Below are positions 27,841-37,512 of a stretch of 59,519 nt of DNA, piece after piece. Each line of letters starts with the position of its first letter. Position 1 is the stretch's first letter. The notes below the pieces were generated by a model. It ran no database searches, had not been told where the DNA came from, and saw only the letters and a program-made list of their open reading frames with translations. Location: contig UCLB01000021.1 in NCBI GenBank assembly GCA_900473205.1, positions 1 to 59,519 of the forward strand. The letters are read 5' to 3'. Source of the stretch: Hyphomicrobiales bacterium. Its GTDB lineage: Bacteria > Pseudomonadota > Alphaproteobacteria > Rhizobiales > Rhizobiaceae. A program made the position numbers and the translations under genes.

Positions 27841-28035
27841 ATGTTCGATTTTTTGAAAACAGCACCGAATTCTGTCGTCGATGAAGACGAAACCGGCACC
27901 TATGCGGACGCGCTTCTGCAAATGCCCGACATGCAGGTTAACCGCGTCATTGCACGCGAACATGGCCACGAAGCCCATCTGCGCGATTATGGTGATCAGC
28001 GCGAAATTGCGCGCAGCTCACTTGGCTTCGCCTGA
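27841..28035 (+). CDS. Small acidic protein of 64 residues, probably stress-induced
   Basis: I do not recognise a family. The protein (start MFDFLKTAPNSVVDEDE) is soluble, acidic in the first third, and has a His/Arg-rich middle (REHGHEAHLRDYGDQRE). No signal peptide, membrane segment or cysteine. Support for a real gene: an excellent GGGAGGAAG 4-5 nt from the ATG and an exact EcfG-type promoter directly upstream. It is followed by a second small gene with its own similar promoter. Confidence 0.75.
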   Translation: MFDFLKTAPNSVVDEDETGTYADALLQMPDMQVNRVIAREHGHEAHLRDYGDQREIARSSLGFA

Positions 28036-28044
28036 ACCTCATTT

Positions 28045-28069
28045 GGAACCGTGAAGGTATCCACACGTT
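28045..28069 (+). promoter_or_regulatory. Exact EcfG-type stress promoter of the Pro-rich gene
   Basis: GGAAC (28045-28049), 16 bases, CGTT (28066-28069). It begins 9 bp after the stop codon of the 64-aa gene and is about 125 bp upstream of the next start codon. Confidence 0.75.
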
Positions 28070-28194
28070 TACCCGTCGAGAGTTGCGAGGCGGGCAGCAC
28101 CAAGTTTGAATGGACCGATATCGGCAAACGCAAGTGGACCGGTAGGCAATTTTAGACAAGGCGTTGCCCGCCAAATTCATGACAGGACATGCCG

Positions 28195-28359
28195 ATGACT
28201 GTGATCCCCGTAGAACCCGTACCGAACCCGGTGCCGCCGCCATCCATCCCGCCTCAGCCAGATGTTCCGCCCGTCAAGGAACCCGAGCCCGATGGCCTGC
28301 CGGACGATCTCCCACTCCCCAATCCAGACGAAAACGACGATGTTCCGCGCGTGCTTTAG
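28195..28359 (+). CDS. Proline-rich microprotein of 54 residues
   Basis: A very short frame, starting MTVIPVEPVPNPVPPP, with about one third proline and an acidic end (NPDENDDVPRVL). No signal peptide or membrane segment; it is probably disordered. AGGAC lies 6-7 nt upstream of the ATG at 28195; an ATG two codons earlier (28189) is an alternative. An exact EcfG-type promoter upstream supports expression. Function unknown. The following gene ends convergently only 15 bp away. Confidence 0.65.
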   Translation: MTVIPVEPVPNPVPPPSIPPQPDVPPVKEPEPDGLPDDLPLPNPDENDDVPRVL

Positions 28360-28374
28360 CGCGCATTGAAGCGG

Positions 28375-29244
28375 CTAGATCGCAAACCGGTGGACGGGCA
28401 CACCCGCCACTGGCGCGTCCATGGCAATAACAGTCCCAACCGCATTATCAGTGGTCAAACTTGTCACATAAAGCGTTTTGAGATCGGCACCACCGAAACA
28501 CGGCATTGTCGGTCCCTTGAAGGGCAGGGCGTAGACCTCAACCATATCTCCATCAGGCGAGAACCGGTTGATTCGCCCGCCGCCAACGCCCGCACTCCAG
28601 TAAAATCCCTCGCTATCCGTCGCTGCGCCATCCGGCCTGCCTTCATCAGGTGCGAAATCATGCAGCCGTTGCGCTAGTCCGATTGCGCCCGTTTTCGGAT
28701 CGAAATCGAAAACGTGAAGCAGCAGGCCGCTGCTGTCGGAATGAAACATGCGCCGCCCATCAGGGCTCCAGGCCAGACCGTTCGATGTCAGCATGTTGCC
28801 ATCGATCAAGCATTCAAAACTGCCATCCGGTGCAACGCGATACAGACGGGCATTGCCTGTCTGCGGCACGGCCTCGTCGCGCGTTCCCACCCAAAAATGC
28901 CCGTCCGGCCCGACTTTCCCGTCGTTGAGCCTGCTATCCGCGCGGCCATTATCGGGGTCGCAGAGGCGTTCCAGCTTTCCCGTCGCGGGATTGAGCAGAT
29001 GCACACCTGTTTGCAGCCCAACGGCCACGACATCACTTTCGCAAAGGCCGAGACAGCCCACGGGTGCAGGCATGTCGAACCGATCCAACGTTCCGCTTTG
29101 CCGCAGCCGAAACACGGCGGGAGCCAGAATATCGACAAACCAGAGGTCACCCGTCCGGTCGTCCCATACGGGCGATTCGCCCACGCGCAGCGGCACATCG
29201 ATCATCTGGCGAAAGGCCGGTTCGATTATCCGCGGTGCGGTCAT
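28375..29244 (-). CDS. SMP-30/gluconolactonase family lactonase
   Basis: A 289-residue six-bladed beta-propeller of the SMP-30 family, which hydrolyses sugar lactones. The metal ligands are visible in order: Glu in GESPVWD, Asn in RLNDGKV, Asn in TSNGLAWSPDG and Asp in GRPDGAATD. GGAG precedes the ATG with a second in-frame ATG 13 codons later. It follows the FadR-type regulator by 55 bp on the same strand and faces the sugar-acid ABC transporter, so it probably opens a lactone formed in that pathway. Confidence 0.9.
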   Translation of the reverse strand: MTAPRIIEPAFRQMIDVPLRVGESPVWDDRTGDLWFVDILAPAVFRLRQSGTLDRFDMPAPVGCLGLCESDVVAVGLQTGVHLLNPATGKLERLCDPDNGRADSRLNDGKVGPDGHFWVGTRDEAVPQTGNARLYRVAPDGSFECLIDGNMLTSNGLAWSPDGRRMFHSDSSGLLLHVFDFDPKTGAIGLAQRLHDFAPDEGRPDGAATDSEGFYWSAGVGGGRINRFSPDGDMVEVYALPFKGPTMPCFGGADLKTLYVTSLTTDNAVGTVIAMDAPVAGVPVHRFAI

Positions 29245-29299
29245 TACCCTGTCTCCATTGCCTTTGTTCGGTGGGTGATAAGCGGAAGTTGTCGTCGTC

Positions 29300-30019
29300 T
29301 CAGCCGCCCACGCCCTGAAACATTCGGGCTCGCGCTTTCAAGATGTGGTTTTTCATCGCGTCATGAGCATCCTGCTCCCTGCGCGCGAAAATGGCATTGA
29401 CGATTGCGCTGTGCTCATTCTCCACATCGCGCACATGCTGCGGCGTGCGCTTGAGGCTGAGGCTGCGCGTGACTGACTGGCCAATGGAGAAATGCGGCCT
29501 AAACCATGCGCGCACAGTGATGTGAAACTGGTTCTGGCTGGCGATGGCGATGGCTTCGTGCAAGGCGAAGTCTTCATCCGCGCCCAGATCGCCGCGCTCC
29601 AGACAGCGTTCCAGCGCCAGGATGGCCTGCTCGATCCGTGTTCTGTCAGACGCCTGCCAGTTGCGCGCCGCAAGCTCCGCCGCTGCTGCTTCCAGCCCGG
29701 CGCGGAACTCGAAAAACCGCTGCACATCGGCCAGCGAACCCACAGGAATTTGTTGAAGTACCGACGAGTCCGGCTGTTGCCGCACATAGGAACCGGAGCC
29801 CTTGCGAGAAACGATCAGATCGTCGTTGCGCAGCCTCTCCAGCGCCTCCCGCACGACAGGGCGGGATGCGCCAAACCGTGTCGCAAGGCTCTGCTCAGAG
29901 GGCAGACGCTCGTTTACCGGAAAGCGTCCGTCGGAAATCATGCCGACGATTTTTTCGTAGATGATGTCGCTGAAGCGTGTTTCGCTTCGTGCGGGCGTCG
30001 CTGTAGCCAGATTGTCCAT
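29300..30019 (-). CDS. FadR-subfamily GntR regulator
   Basis: A 239-residue regulator: N-terminal winged helix (about 15-85; LPSEQSLATRFGASRPVVREAL, then RKGSGSYV) and a helical FCD effector domain (about 105-225). AAGGGG precedes the ATG at 30019; a longer frame extends to 30232 but is not supported. It is transcribed divergently from the sugar-acid transporter genes and with the SMP-30 lactonase, and most likely represses both directions in the absence of a sugar-acid inducer. FadR-type regulators of uronate and aldonate use are common in rhizobia. Confidence 0.9.
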   Translation of the reverse strand: MDNLATATPARSETRFSDIIYEKIVGMISDGRFPVNERLPSEQSLATRFGASRPVVREALERLRNDDLIVSRKGSGSYVRQQPDSSVLQQIPVGSLADVQRFFEFRAGLEAAAAELAARNWQASDRTRIEQAILALERCLERGDLGADEDFALHEAIAIASQNQFHITVRAWFRPHFSIGQSVTRSLSLKRTPQHVRDVENEHSAIVNAIFARREQDAHDAMKNHILKARARMFQGVGG

Positions 30020-30209
30020 CAGCGCCCCTTTTGTTGCAAACCGCTGAGTTTGTTGCGTCTTTTCGCTGCTATGGACCATGGAAGAAACATTGCGAGGCGG
30101 GAATAATGAGGCCCGAACCACCCGTGTAAGGATGGTAAGCCTGAGTATTTTGCTCGTATCGCATCTCTTTCCTACCGCCTTGCCGGCCGCGTATTTCCCC
30201 TCTTCAATA

Positions 30210-30229
30210 AAAAATCTGTAAAAATCTGT
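30210..30229. repeat. Tandem 10-bp direct repeat in the divergent control region
   Basis: AAAAATCTGT occurs twice without a gap, within an AT-rich stretch of the 345-bp region between the FadR-type gene and the transporter. Likely part of the promoter or an operator. Nothing else gene-like was seen in this region. Confidence 0.4.
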
Positions 30230-30364
30230 CAATACTTGTAATCATCTGAAAACGCTCATATGGTTTGCCTGCCGGTGGAGGATCGGTGCGCTGGCTGGCC
30301 GGGAGGGCCGTTGTGACGGGGTGGGAGCCCTGTCGCTGCCGGGGAGATTTTGGGAGGATTATTT

Positions 30365-32314
30365 ATGAGCGATGCTGATGCGTTTTCGCTGGGCGTAACG
30401 CGCCGCGGCTTTATGGCCGGAGTAGGGGGCGTTGCGGCCCTGTCCCTCATCGGAACCTCGGCCATGGCCGCCGGGGGCAAGGAAGCACCGGGTCTGGCCG
30501 CCTTGGTCAAGGACGGCAAGCTGCCGCCGCTGGCCGACCGGTTGCCGAAAAATCCGATGGTGGTTACGCCACACGAAAAAATCGGCACCTATGGCGGTAC
30601 GCTGCGTCGTGGCCTTCGCGGTTCGTCTGACCATAACGGCATTCTGCGCATGGTCGGCAATCAGGGTCTGGTGCGCTGGAACATGGACTTCACGGAAGTT
30701 CTGCCGAACCTGGCGGAGAAATGGGACGTCAGCGCCGACGCCTCGCAGTTCACGTTCCATCTCATCCAAGGTGCCAAGTGGTCTGACGGCCACCCGTTCA
30801 CGGCAGATGACGTCGTTTTCGCTATCGAGGACTGCATCAAGAACAAGGAGCTTTATAGCTCCGCCCCTGCGCAATTGTCTGTCGCGGGCAAAGCGGTCAA
30901 TGTTGAAAAAGTCGATGACTTTACGGTGAAATTCACCTTCGCCGCGCCGAACGCGCTCTATCTCGAAAACCTCGCGACACCGCTCGGCCAGCATCCGACG
31001 ATGTTCGCCAAGCACTATTGCAGCAAGTTCCTGCCGAAATACAACACGGCGCTGGACGCCGATGTGAAGGCAGCGGGCGTGTCTAGCTGGACCGAGCTTT
31101 TCCGCGCCAAGTGCGGCGATATCGAAATTCCCTCGCGCTGGTCAAATGTCGATAAGCCCACGCTCGATCCTTGGGTCGTCAAGGAGCCATATTCCGGCGG
31201 CGCGACCCGTGTGGTCATGACCCGCAATCCATACTTCTGGCAGGTCGATACCGAAGGCAACCAGCTGCCTTACATCGATGAAATCAACTTCGGCATTTCG
31301 CAGGATGTGGAATCGCTGATGCTGAACGTCATTTCCGGCAAGATCGACATTCAGGAACGCCATATCAGCGTTCTCGCCAACAAGCCGACCCTGTCGCAGA
31401 ACATGAAAAAGGGCGATTACCGCCTGCTGACGCTGGTGCCATCTGCCGCGCAGCAGTGCCAGATCTACCTCAACATCACCCATAAAGACCCGGCGATGCG
31501 CAAAATGTTCGCCGACAAATCCTTCCGTCAGGCGCTGTCCATCGGCCTTAACCGGCAGGAAATCATCGACATCGTCTATTTCGGCCAGAGCGAAGGCTAT
31601 CAGGCTGGGCCTCGCCCGACACATCCGTGGTACCATGAAAAGCTGGCCCGCCAGAACACGGAATATGATGCAGACAAGGCCAACGAGTTGCTCGACAAGG
31701 CCGGTTACGACAAGAAGAACGACAACGGGATACGTCTGCGTCCAGATGGCCAACCAGTCTTCTTCTCCATCGACGTCATTCCGACGCTTTATCCCGATCT
31801 GGTGGACTCGCTGGAACTGGTAAAGGCGCAGTGGGCGCAGATCGGCGTCGATATCAAGGTCAACACTATCGAGCGCGCGCTGTATTACACACGCGGCGAT
31901 GACAATGCCCATGACGCAGCAGTGTGGCCCGGCCCCGGCGGTCTCGACCCGATGCTCGATCCGCGTGACTTCTTCGCTTTCCATCCACAGGGCTCGCGTT
32001 ACGCCATTCCTTGGGCACTCTGGTACACATCGAACGGCCAGAAGGGCGAAGAGCCGCCGGAAAGCCAGAAGCAGCGTTTCAAACTGTTCGATGAGGCACG
32101 TTCCACAGCCGATCTTGCCAAGCGCGGCGAGAAGATGAAGCAGATTTTCGACATTGCCGCGGAAGAGTTCGAGACCATCGGTCTTTGCCTCGCCGTCGGT
32201 GGTTTCGGCATCATCCGCAACAATCTTCGTAACGTACCGGAAACGGAACCGGACAGCTGGACATGGCCGAACCCTGGTCCGGCGCTGCCGCAACAGTTCA
32301 CCTTCACAAGCTAA
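30365..32314 (+). CDS. Tat-exported family 5 ABC substrate-binding protein
   Basis: A 649-residue periplasmic binding protein of the peptide/opine/oligosaccharide type. The N-terminus carries a twin-arginine signal (TRRGFMAG, hydrophobic core to about residue 37). Family 5 motifs include GTLRRGLRG, LAEKWDVSADASQFTFHL, KWSDGHPFTADDVVFAIED and KSFRQALSIGLNRQEI. It starts at 30365, five codons after the first possible ATG, with GGGAGG 7-8 nt upstream. The partners downstream suggest a sugar-acid or oligosaccharide ligand rather than a peptide. Its ribosome binding site is complementary to the alpha-r14-like sRNA loops. Confidence 0.92.
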   Translation: MSDADAFSLGVTRRGFMAGVGGVAALSLIGTSAMAAGGKEAPGLAALVKDGKLPPLADRLPKNPMVVTPHEKIGTYGGTLRRGLRGSSDHNGILRMVGNQGLVRWNMDFTEVLPNLAEKWDVSADASQFTFHLIQGAKWSDGHPFTADDVVFAIEDCIKNKELYSSAPAQLSVAGKAVNVEKVDDFTVKFTFAAPNALYLENLATPLGQHPTMFAKHYCSKFLPKYNTALDADVKAAGVSSWTELFRAKCGDIEIPSRWSNVDKPTLDPWVVKEPYSGGATRVVMTRNPYFWQVDTEGNQLPYIDEINFGISQDVESLMLNVISGKIDIQERHISVLANKPTLSQNMKKGDYRLLTLVPSAAQQCQIYLNITHKDPAMRKMFADKSFRQALSIGLNRQEIIDIVYFGQSEGYQAGPRPTHPWYHEKLARQNTEYDADKANELLDKAGYDKKNDNGIRLRPDGQPVFFSIDVIPTLYPDLVDSLELVKAQWAQIGVDIKVNTIERALYYTRGDDNAHDAAVWPGPGGLDPMLDPRDFFAFHPQGSRYAIPWALWYTSNGQKGEEPPESQKQRFKLFDEARSTADLAKRGEKMKQIFDIAAEEFETIGLCLAVGGFGIIRNNLRNVPETEPDSWTWPNPGPALPQQFTFTS

Positions 32315-32431
32315 CAACGCCACATGGGCGTCGCCGTCAAGGCGGCGACGCTTTCAGTCTGTGTCGACCGCCCGCAATCCGTCGTTCAGTGACGGCTGGC
32401 GTGCGCGGTAAAATGTGATTGCGAGAGCGAC

Positions 32432-33418
32432 ATGCTGATTTTTATCGTCAAACGCCTTCTGTGGATGATCCCGTCCCTGTTTGCCGTCAGTTTTCTGGCC
32501 TTTGTCCTCATCCAGTTGCCACCCGGCGACTATGTGACGACCTATATCGCCACGCTGGCCGCCTCCAACGAAGTCATCGACCACAACACGGCAGCGCAAC
32601 TGCGTGAACGTTTCGGCCTCGATGATCCGATGATCATTCAATATCTGAAATGGATATGGGGCATCATCAGCCGCGGCGATTTCGGCATTTCGTTCGAATG
32701 GCAACAGCCGGTGTCGGGCCTCATCTGGGAACGCATGGCGCTGACGCTGGTTCTGGCGGTCGCAAGCCTTCTGGCCACATGGGCCATCGCCCTTCCCATC
32801 GGCGTCTACTCTGCCGTTCGCAAATATTCCATCGGCGATTATCTCTTCACCGCCTTTTCCTTCTTCGGCCTTTCCGTCCCGTCATTCCTGCTCGCACTGG
32901 TGCTGATGTATATCGCCGCTGTCGAGTTCGGGGCGGATGTCGGCGGGCTGTTTTCACCGGAATATGAGACAGCGTCCTGGAGCATCGCCAAGATGGTCGA
33001 TCTTATGGCGCATATCTGGTTGCCGGTCGCCATTCTCGCGATCTCTTCAACCGCCAGCCTTATCCGCGTCATGCGCGCCAATATGCTGGATGAGCTTCCG
33101 AAACCCTATGTCACCACGGCACGCGCCAAGGGCCTGTCGGAATTTCGCCTGCTGACAAAATATCCTCTGCGCATTGCGCTCAACCCCTTCATTTCCACCA
33201 TCGCATGGTTGCTGCCTAACCTCATTTCTGGCTCGGTCGTCGTCGCCATCGTGCTCAACCTGCCCACAGCCGCACCGCTGCTTTTGCAGTCGCTGATGGC
33301 GCAGGACATGTATCTCGCCGGGGCCTTCGTGCTCCTGATCTGCGCGCTGACGCTGATCGGATCACTCATCAGCGACATTCTGCTGGCGCTGGTCGATCCC
33401 CGCATCCGTCTCGAATAG
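32432..33418 (+). CDS. ABC transporter permease (DppB type)
   Basis: A 328-residue inner-membrane permease. The first helix is at the N-terminus (LWMIPSLFAVSFLAFVLI), followed by the family's periplasmic loop (QLRERFGLDDP) and five further helices. The EAA-type docking loop is YVTTARAKGLSEFRLLTKYPL. It pairs with the next gene. Ten bp separate the two. Confidence 0.92.
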   Translation: MLIFIVKRLLWMIPSLFAVSFLAFVLIQLPPGDYVTTYIATLAASNEVIDHNTAAQLRERFGLDDPMIIQYLKWIWGIISRGDFGISFEWQQPVSGLIWERMALTLVLAVASLLATWAIALPIGVYSAVRKYSIGDYLFTAFSFFGLSVPSFLLALVLMYIAAVEFGADVGGLFSPEYETASWSIAKMVDLMAHIWLPVAILAISSTASLIRVMRANMLDELPKPYVTTARAKGLSEFRLLTKYPLRIALNPFISTIAWLLPNLISGSVVVAIVLNLPTAAPLLLQSLMAQDMYLAGAFVLLICALTLIGSLISDILLALVDPRIRLE

Positions 33419-33427
33419 GAGGGCGTC

Positions 33428-34552
33428 ATGAGTGACATTGCCATCACCACCGCTGTCCGCCCGGACCGTGCCGCCGTCGCCTCTCAATGGCAGCTTATCT
33501 GGTGGGCGTTCAAACGCCACCGGCTGGCCATGGCGGCGCTGTTCATCACCATTGCTATGTATATCGTGGCGCTCGTGCCTGGCTTCTTTGCCATCAATGA
33601 TCCGGTGCTGCAAAATGCCCGCGCCACCTTCTATCCGCCGCAACGGGTCCATTTCATCGATACGACAGATGGTTTCTCCGTCGGCCTGCACTACTATCCG
33701 CTGAAGCTGACGCGCGATCCCGAAACGCTGGCCGCCGTCTTCGTGGAAGATACGGGAAAGAAAATCCCGATCCAGCTGTTCGGTCGCGGTTATGAATATT
33801 CCGTGCTTGGCCTGTTCAACACCAACATTCACCTCTTGGCCTCCACCGACAAAACACGTCCGCTCTTTCTTTTCGGGGCAGATCGTCTGGGGCGCGATGT
33901 CTTCAGCCGCGTGGTGCAGGGCTCGCAGATTTCGCTATCCATTGGTCTCGTCGGCGTGTTCTTCTCGCTGCTGCTTGGCGTCGTTCTAGGCGGCATCTCC
34001 GGCTATTATGGCGGGCGCATTGATTTCGTCATGCAACGCGTCATCGATTTCGTGCTGTCACTGCCCACCATCCCCATCTGGCTTGCCATGGCCGCAGCAC
34101 TGCCGCAGGGCTGGCCCGCCACCCTTCAATATATGATGATCACCATCATTCTGTCGCTCACCGGCTGGGCGCAGCTTGCCCGCGTGGTTCGTGGCCGTTT
34201 CCTGCCACTCAGAACCGAGGAATTCGTGGCGGCAGCCCGTCTGGATGGAGTGCCGGAAGGCCGCATCATCTTCCGCCACATGCTGCCCAGCTTTTCCAGC
34301 CACATCATTGCTTCGGTCACTCTGGCCGTCCCGGCGATGATCCTTGCCGAGACGTCGCTCTCCTTCCTCGGCCTTGGCCTGCAACCGCCCACCATTTCAT
34401 GGGGCGTGTTGCTGCGCGAAGCCCAGAATATTCGCTCCATCGCAACTGCACCCTGGCTGTTCCTGCCCGGTGTCGCTGTTGTCGTCGCCGTCATGGCGCT
34501 CAACCTGCTCGGTGACGGTCTGCGTGATGCAGCCGATCCCTATAACAAGTGA
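33428..34552 (+). CDS. ABC transporter permease (DppC type)
   Basis: A 374-residue permease, longer than typical DppC because about 120 residues of periplasmic sequence are inserted between helix 1 (about 35-58) and helix 2. The DppC signature [22 protein letters not shown] and the docking loop [23 protein letters not shown] are clear. The final segment [17 protein letters not shown] is typical. GGAGGGCGTC precedes the ATG. Confidence 0.92.
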   Translation: MSDIAITTAVRPDRAAVASQWQLIWWAFKRHRLAMAALFITIAMYIVALVPGFFAINDPVLQNARATFYPPQRVHFIDTTDGFSVGLHYYPLKLTRDPETLAAVFVEDTGKKIPIQLFGRGYEYSVLGLFNTNIHLLASTDKTRPLFLFGADRLGRDVFSRVVQGSQISLSIGLVGVFFSLLLGVVLGGISGYYGGRIDFVMQRVIDFVLSLPTIPIWLAMAAALPQGWPATLQYMMITIILSLTGWAQLARVVRGRFLPLRTEEFVAAARLDGVPEGRIIFRHMLPSFSSHIIASVTLAVPAMILAETSLSFLGLGLQPPTISWGVLLREAQNIRSIATAPWLFLPGVAVVVAVMALNLLGDGLRDAADPYNK

Positions 34553-34560
34553 GGCCACAG

Positions 34561-36285
34561 ATGAGCGATATTCTCTCGATCAAGCCCGCAAAGCCGCTCC
34601 TCGAAGTCCGCAATCTCGTCACGGAATTTCCGGTCCGCAATGGCGTCTTTCGCGCCGTCAACGACCTGTCCTTCTCGATTGATCCGGGCAAAACCCTGTG
34701 CGTGGTGGGCGAAAGCGGGTCGGGCAAATCCGTTACCGCCCGCTCCATCCTGCAGATCATCGACAGCCCCGGCCACATCACGTCAGGCTCCATCATCCTC
34801 AACCGTGCGAATGGAACGACGCTCGATCTGGCAAAGCTCGATCCGCGCAGCCGCGCCATCCGTTCGGTGCGCGGTGCCGACATCTCGATGATTTTTCAGG
34901 AGCCGATGTCCTCGCTGTCGCCGGTGCATACGGTGGGTGATCAGATTACCGAAGTGCTGCGTCTGCATCTGAAAATGAGCAAGGCGCAGGCAAGGGCTGA
35001 AGCCATCGAACTGCTGCGGCAGGTGGAAATTCCCAACCCGGAAACCGCGCTCGATAAATACGCATTCCAATATTCCGGCGGCATGCGTCAGCGTGCCATG
35101 ATTGCCATGGCGCTGGCCTGCAAACCGCAATTGCTGATCGCCGACGAACCGACGACGGCACTCGACGTAACCACACAGGCCGAAATCCTCGACCTTATCG
35201 CCCGCCTGCAAAAGGCGCATGGCATGGCCGTGCTGTTCATTACCCATGACATGGGCGTCGTGGCGCAGATTGCCGATGACGTGCTGGTTATGCACCACGG
35301 CGTTGCCAAGGAATATGGCACGGTCGAGCAAATCTTCCACAGCCCACAAGACCCTTACACCCGCATGCTGATTGGCTCGGTGCTGAAGCTCGAACAGAAG
35401 GCGGAGATACGGCTGGCCCGTCCGCCGCTTGATCTCACCGCCGCACCGATTCTCGAGGTCAAGGACTTGTCCATGCACTTCGGTGAGATGAAGGCGCTGG
35501 ACGGCGTTTCCATCAAGCTCTTGCCGGGCGAAACACTGGGTATCGTTGGCGAAAGCGGCTCCGGCAAGACCACCATGGGCCGCTCGATCATGCGTCTGTA
35601 TGATCCGACCGGTGGCGAAATGCTCTACCGCAAGGCGGATGGCACCGTGGTCGATCTTGCAAAGATCGAAGGTGCTGAACTCAAAGCCGCCCGGCGCGAA
35701 TTGCGCATGGTGTTCCAGGACCCGTTCGGCTCGCTCAACCCGCGCATGACGGTGGCGCAGGTCATTGGGGAACCGCTGCTGGTCAACGGCATTGCCAAGG
35801 GCAAGGAGCTGGATGAGCGCGTCTGCGCGCTGATGGATCAGGTCGGGCTGGACCCCGCGGGACGTGAACGCTACCCGCATGCCTTCTCCGGCGGCCAGCG
35901 TCAGCGCATAGGCATCGCCCGCGCCATCACGCTCAAACCCCGCATCATCGTCGCGGACGAAGCCACCTCGGCGCTCGACGTCTCCGTCCGGTTCCAGGTG
36001 CTGGATTTGCTGATGCGCCTGCAGGACGAACTCGGCCTCGCCTACATCTTCATCAGCCACGATATCGGCGTTATCAGATATATGTGTGACCGCGTCGGCG
36101 TCATGTATCGCGGCAAGCTGGTGGAAGTCGGCGACGCGGAAAAGGTCTGCAACGCGCCGGATCACCCCTACACGCAGGCGCTTCTCTCCGCCATTCCACG
36201 GCCTGATCCGCGCGACCGCGATCGTACCCGCCGTTTCCGTTACATCGAACCGACCATCGCCAAGACCGAAAGCAAGGCTGGATGA
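34561..36285 (+). CDS. ABC transporter ATPase, fused DppD-DppF type
   Basis: A 574-residue protein with two complete ATPase domains. First half: Walker [12 protein letters not shown], signature [14 protein letters not shown], Walker [13 protein letters not shown]. Second half: [38 protein letters not shown] short oligopeptide-type C-terminal extension ends each half ([20 protein letters not shown]). The ATG at 34561 has GAGG upstream; a GTG at 34549 overlapping the permease stop is an alternative. It powers the two permeases just upstream. Confidence 0.93.
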   Translation: MSDILSIKPAKPLLEVRNLVTEFPVRNGVFRAVNDLSFSIDPGKTLCVVGESGSGKSVTARSILQIIDSPGHITSGSIILNRANGTTLDLAKLDPRSRAIRSVRGADISMIFQEPMSSLSPVHTVGDQITEVLRLHLKMSKAQARAEAIELLRQVEIPNPETALDKYAFQYSGGMRQRAMIAMALACKPQLLIADEPTTALDVTTQAEILDLIARLQKAHGMAVLFITHDMGVVAQIADDVLVMHHGVAKEYGTVEQIFHSPQDPYTRMLIGSVLKLEQKAEIRLARPPLDLTAAPILEVKDLSMHFGEMKALDGVSIKLLPGETLGIVGESGSGKTTMGRSIMRLYDPTGGEMLYRKADGTVVDLAKIEGAELKAARRELRMVFQDPFGSLNPRMTVAQVIGEPLLVNGIAKGKELDERVCALMDQVGLDPAGRERYPHAFSGGQRQRIGIARAITLKPRIIVADEATSALDVSVRFQVLDLLMRLQDELGLAYIFISHDIGVIRYMCDRVGVMYRGKLVEVGDAEKVCNAPDHPYTQALLSAIPRPDPRDRDRTRRFRYIEPTIAKTESKAG

Positions 36286-36324
36286 CACGGCACGGCTTCT
36301 AAAATCCATGAGGAAGACAAAAGC

Positions 36325-37512
36325 ATGAAAATCGATCGCATGCGGGTATTCGTCACCCGCGACAAGGACCGTCCGCGTGTCGTCGTGGCACTGGATACCG
36401 ATGACGGGCTGACCGGCTGGGGCGAATGCTACAATCACGGCCCCGACCTCGCACTGCCGCCGATCCTCGATTACCTCTATAATTTCCTCGCGGGCCAAGA
36501 TCCGACGCGCGTTGAATATCTCTATAACCTCATGCTCCAGCAAAACCGCTTTCCTCCGGGCGCTCTTGGCCTCTCCGCCATGTCCGCGCTCGACCATTGC
36601 CTGTGGGATCTGGCAGCCAAGGCCGCCGGTGTTCCGGTCTACAAGCTTCTGGGCGGCGAAGTTCGTGACCGCATCAAGGTCTATGCCGGCGTCTACACCG
36701 CGCCGGATGCACCGGCTGCGAAGGAAGAATTCGACCGCTTAAATGAGGGCTGGGGTTTCAAGGCCTTCAAGCTCAGCCCATGGCGTCTGGATATCCACGC
36801 GCACCGATGGGGTGAGGTCGTCAAAAGCTCGGCAGATTACTTCCGTTCGCTGCGCGAAACCGTGCGCTCGGACTACGATATCGCTTTCGATGCCCACGCC
36901 AAGATTTTCGAACCCGCCGCCGCGCGTCAGCTCGGCAATGCGTTGGCCCCTTATGATCCGCTGTTTTTCGAAGAGCCTTTGCGCCCGGAAAATATCGAAA
37001 TGTGGGGAGACCTGAAACAGGGTCTGAACTGCACGCTGGCAACGGGTGAAAGCCTGTATCACCGCAATGAATTTTTGCGGCTCTTGCAGGTCAAGGGTGC
37101 CGATATCATTCAGCCGGATATCTGCGTCGTCGGCGGCATCTCCGAAATGCGCCGCATCGCGACACTTGCCGAAGCTCATTTCGTCAGCGTCGCGCCGCAC
37201 AACCCCATGGGACCACTCGCAACCGCCGTCAACGTCCACTTCGCCGCCGCCCAGCAGAATTTCCGCATTTTGGAATACCGCCTGCCCAAGGGGCAATGCT
37301 ATGTCTACGGCGGCACCGATGTGGAAACCCGTGAGGATGAAACCCGTTACGTGGTCGATCCCTATCTGCCTAGGGATGGTTATCTCGAACTGCGTCCGGA
37401 TCGCCCCGGCTGGGGTGTCGAGATGGATGAAAAGGCCATGCAGGAGGACGGTTATATCCATTGGCAGCGCCGCGTTCCTAAGCGCCCAGATGGCTCCTAT
37501 GCCTTCGCCTGA
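36325..37512 (+). CDS. Mandelate racemase/enolase-superfamily sugar-acid dehydratase
   Basis: A 395-residue enzyme with the enolase-superfamily capping domain (about 1-125) and TIM barrel. Visible residues: Lys in KAFKLSPW, metal-ligand Asp in IAFDAHAKI, Glu in FFEEPLRPEN, Glu in ATGESLYHRNEF, and His in SVAPHNPMGPLAT. The APHNPMGP pattern is like that of galactonate- and mannonate-dehydratase relatives, so dehydration of an aldonic or aldaric acid to a 2-keto-3-deoxy acid is most likely. A cycloisomerase role cannot be excluded. It follows the ATPase by 39 bp and overlaps the epimerase start. Confidence 0.85.
   Translation: MKIDRMRVFVTRDKDRPRVVVALDTDDGLTGWGECYNHGPDLALPPILDYLYNFLAGQDPTRVEYLYNLMLQQNRFPPGALGLSAMSALDHCLWDLAAKAAGVPVYKLLGGEVRDRIKVYAGVYTAPDAPAAKEEFDRLNEGWGFKAFKLSPWRLDIHAHRWGEVVKSSADYFRSLRETVRSDYDIAFDAHAKIFEPAAARQLGNALAPYDPLFFEEPLRPENIEMWGDLKQGLNCTLATGESLYHRNEFLRLLQVKGADIIQPDICVVGGISEMRRIATLAEAHFVSVAPHNPMGPLATAVNVHFAAAQQNFRILEYRLPKGQCYVYGGTDVETREDETRYVVDPYLPRDGYLELRPDRPGWGVEMDEKAMQEDGYIHWQRRVPKRPDGSYAFA

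Noticed and set aside
34783..36597. Minus-strand open frame of 604 codons opposite the fused ATPase gene
   Set aside because: It lies antisense to clear ATPase motifs, has no recognisable domain or ribosome binding site, and its length is explained by high-GC codon bias.
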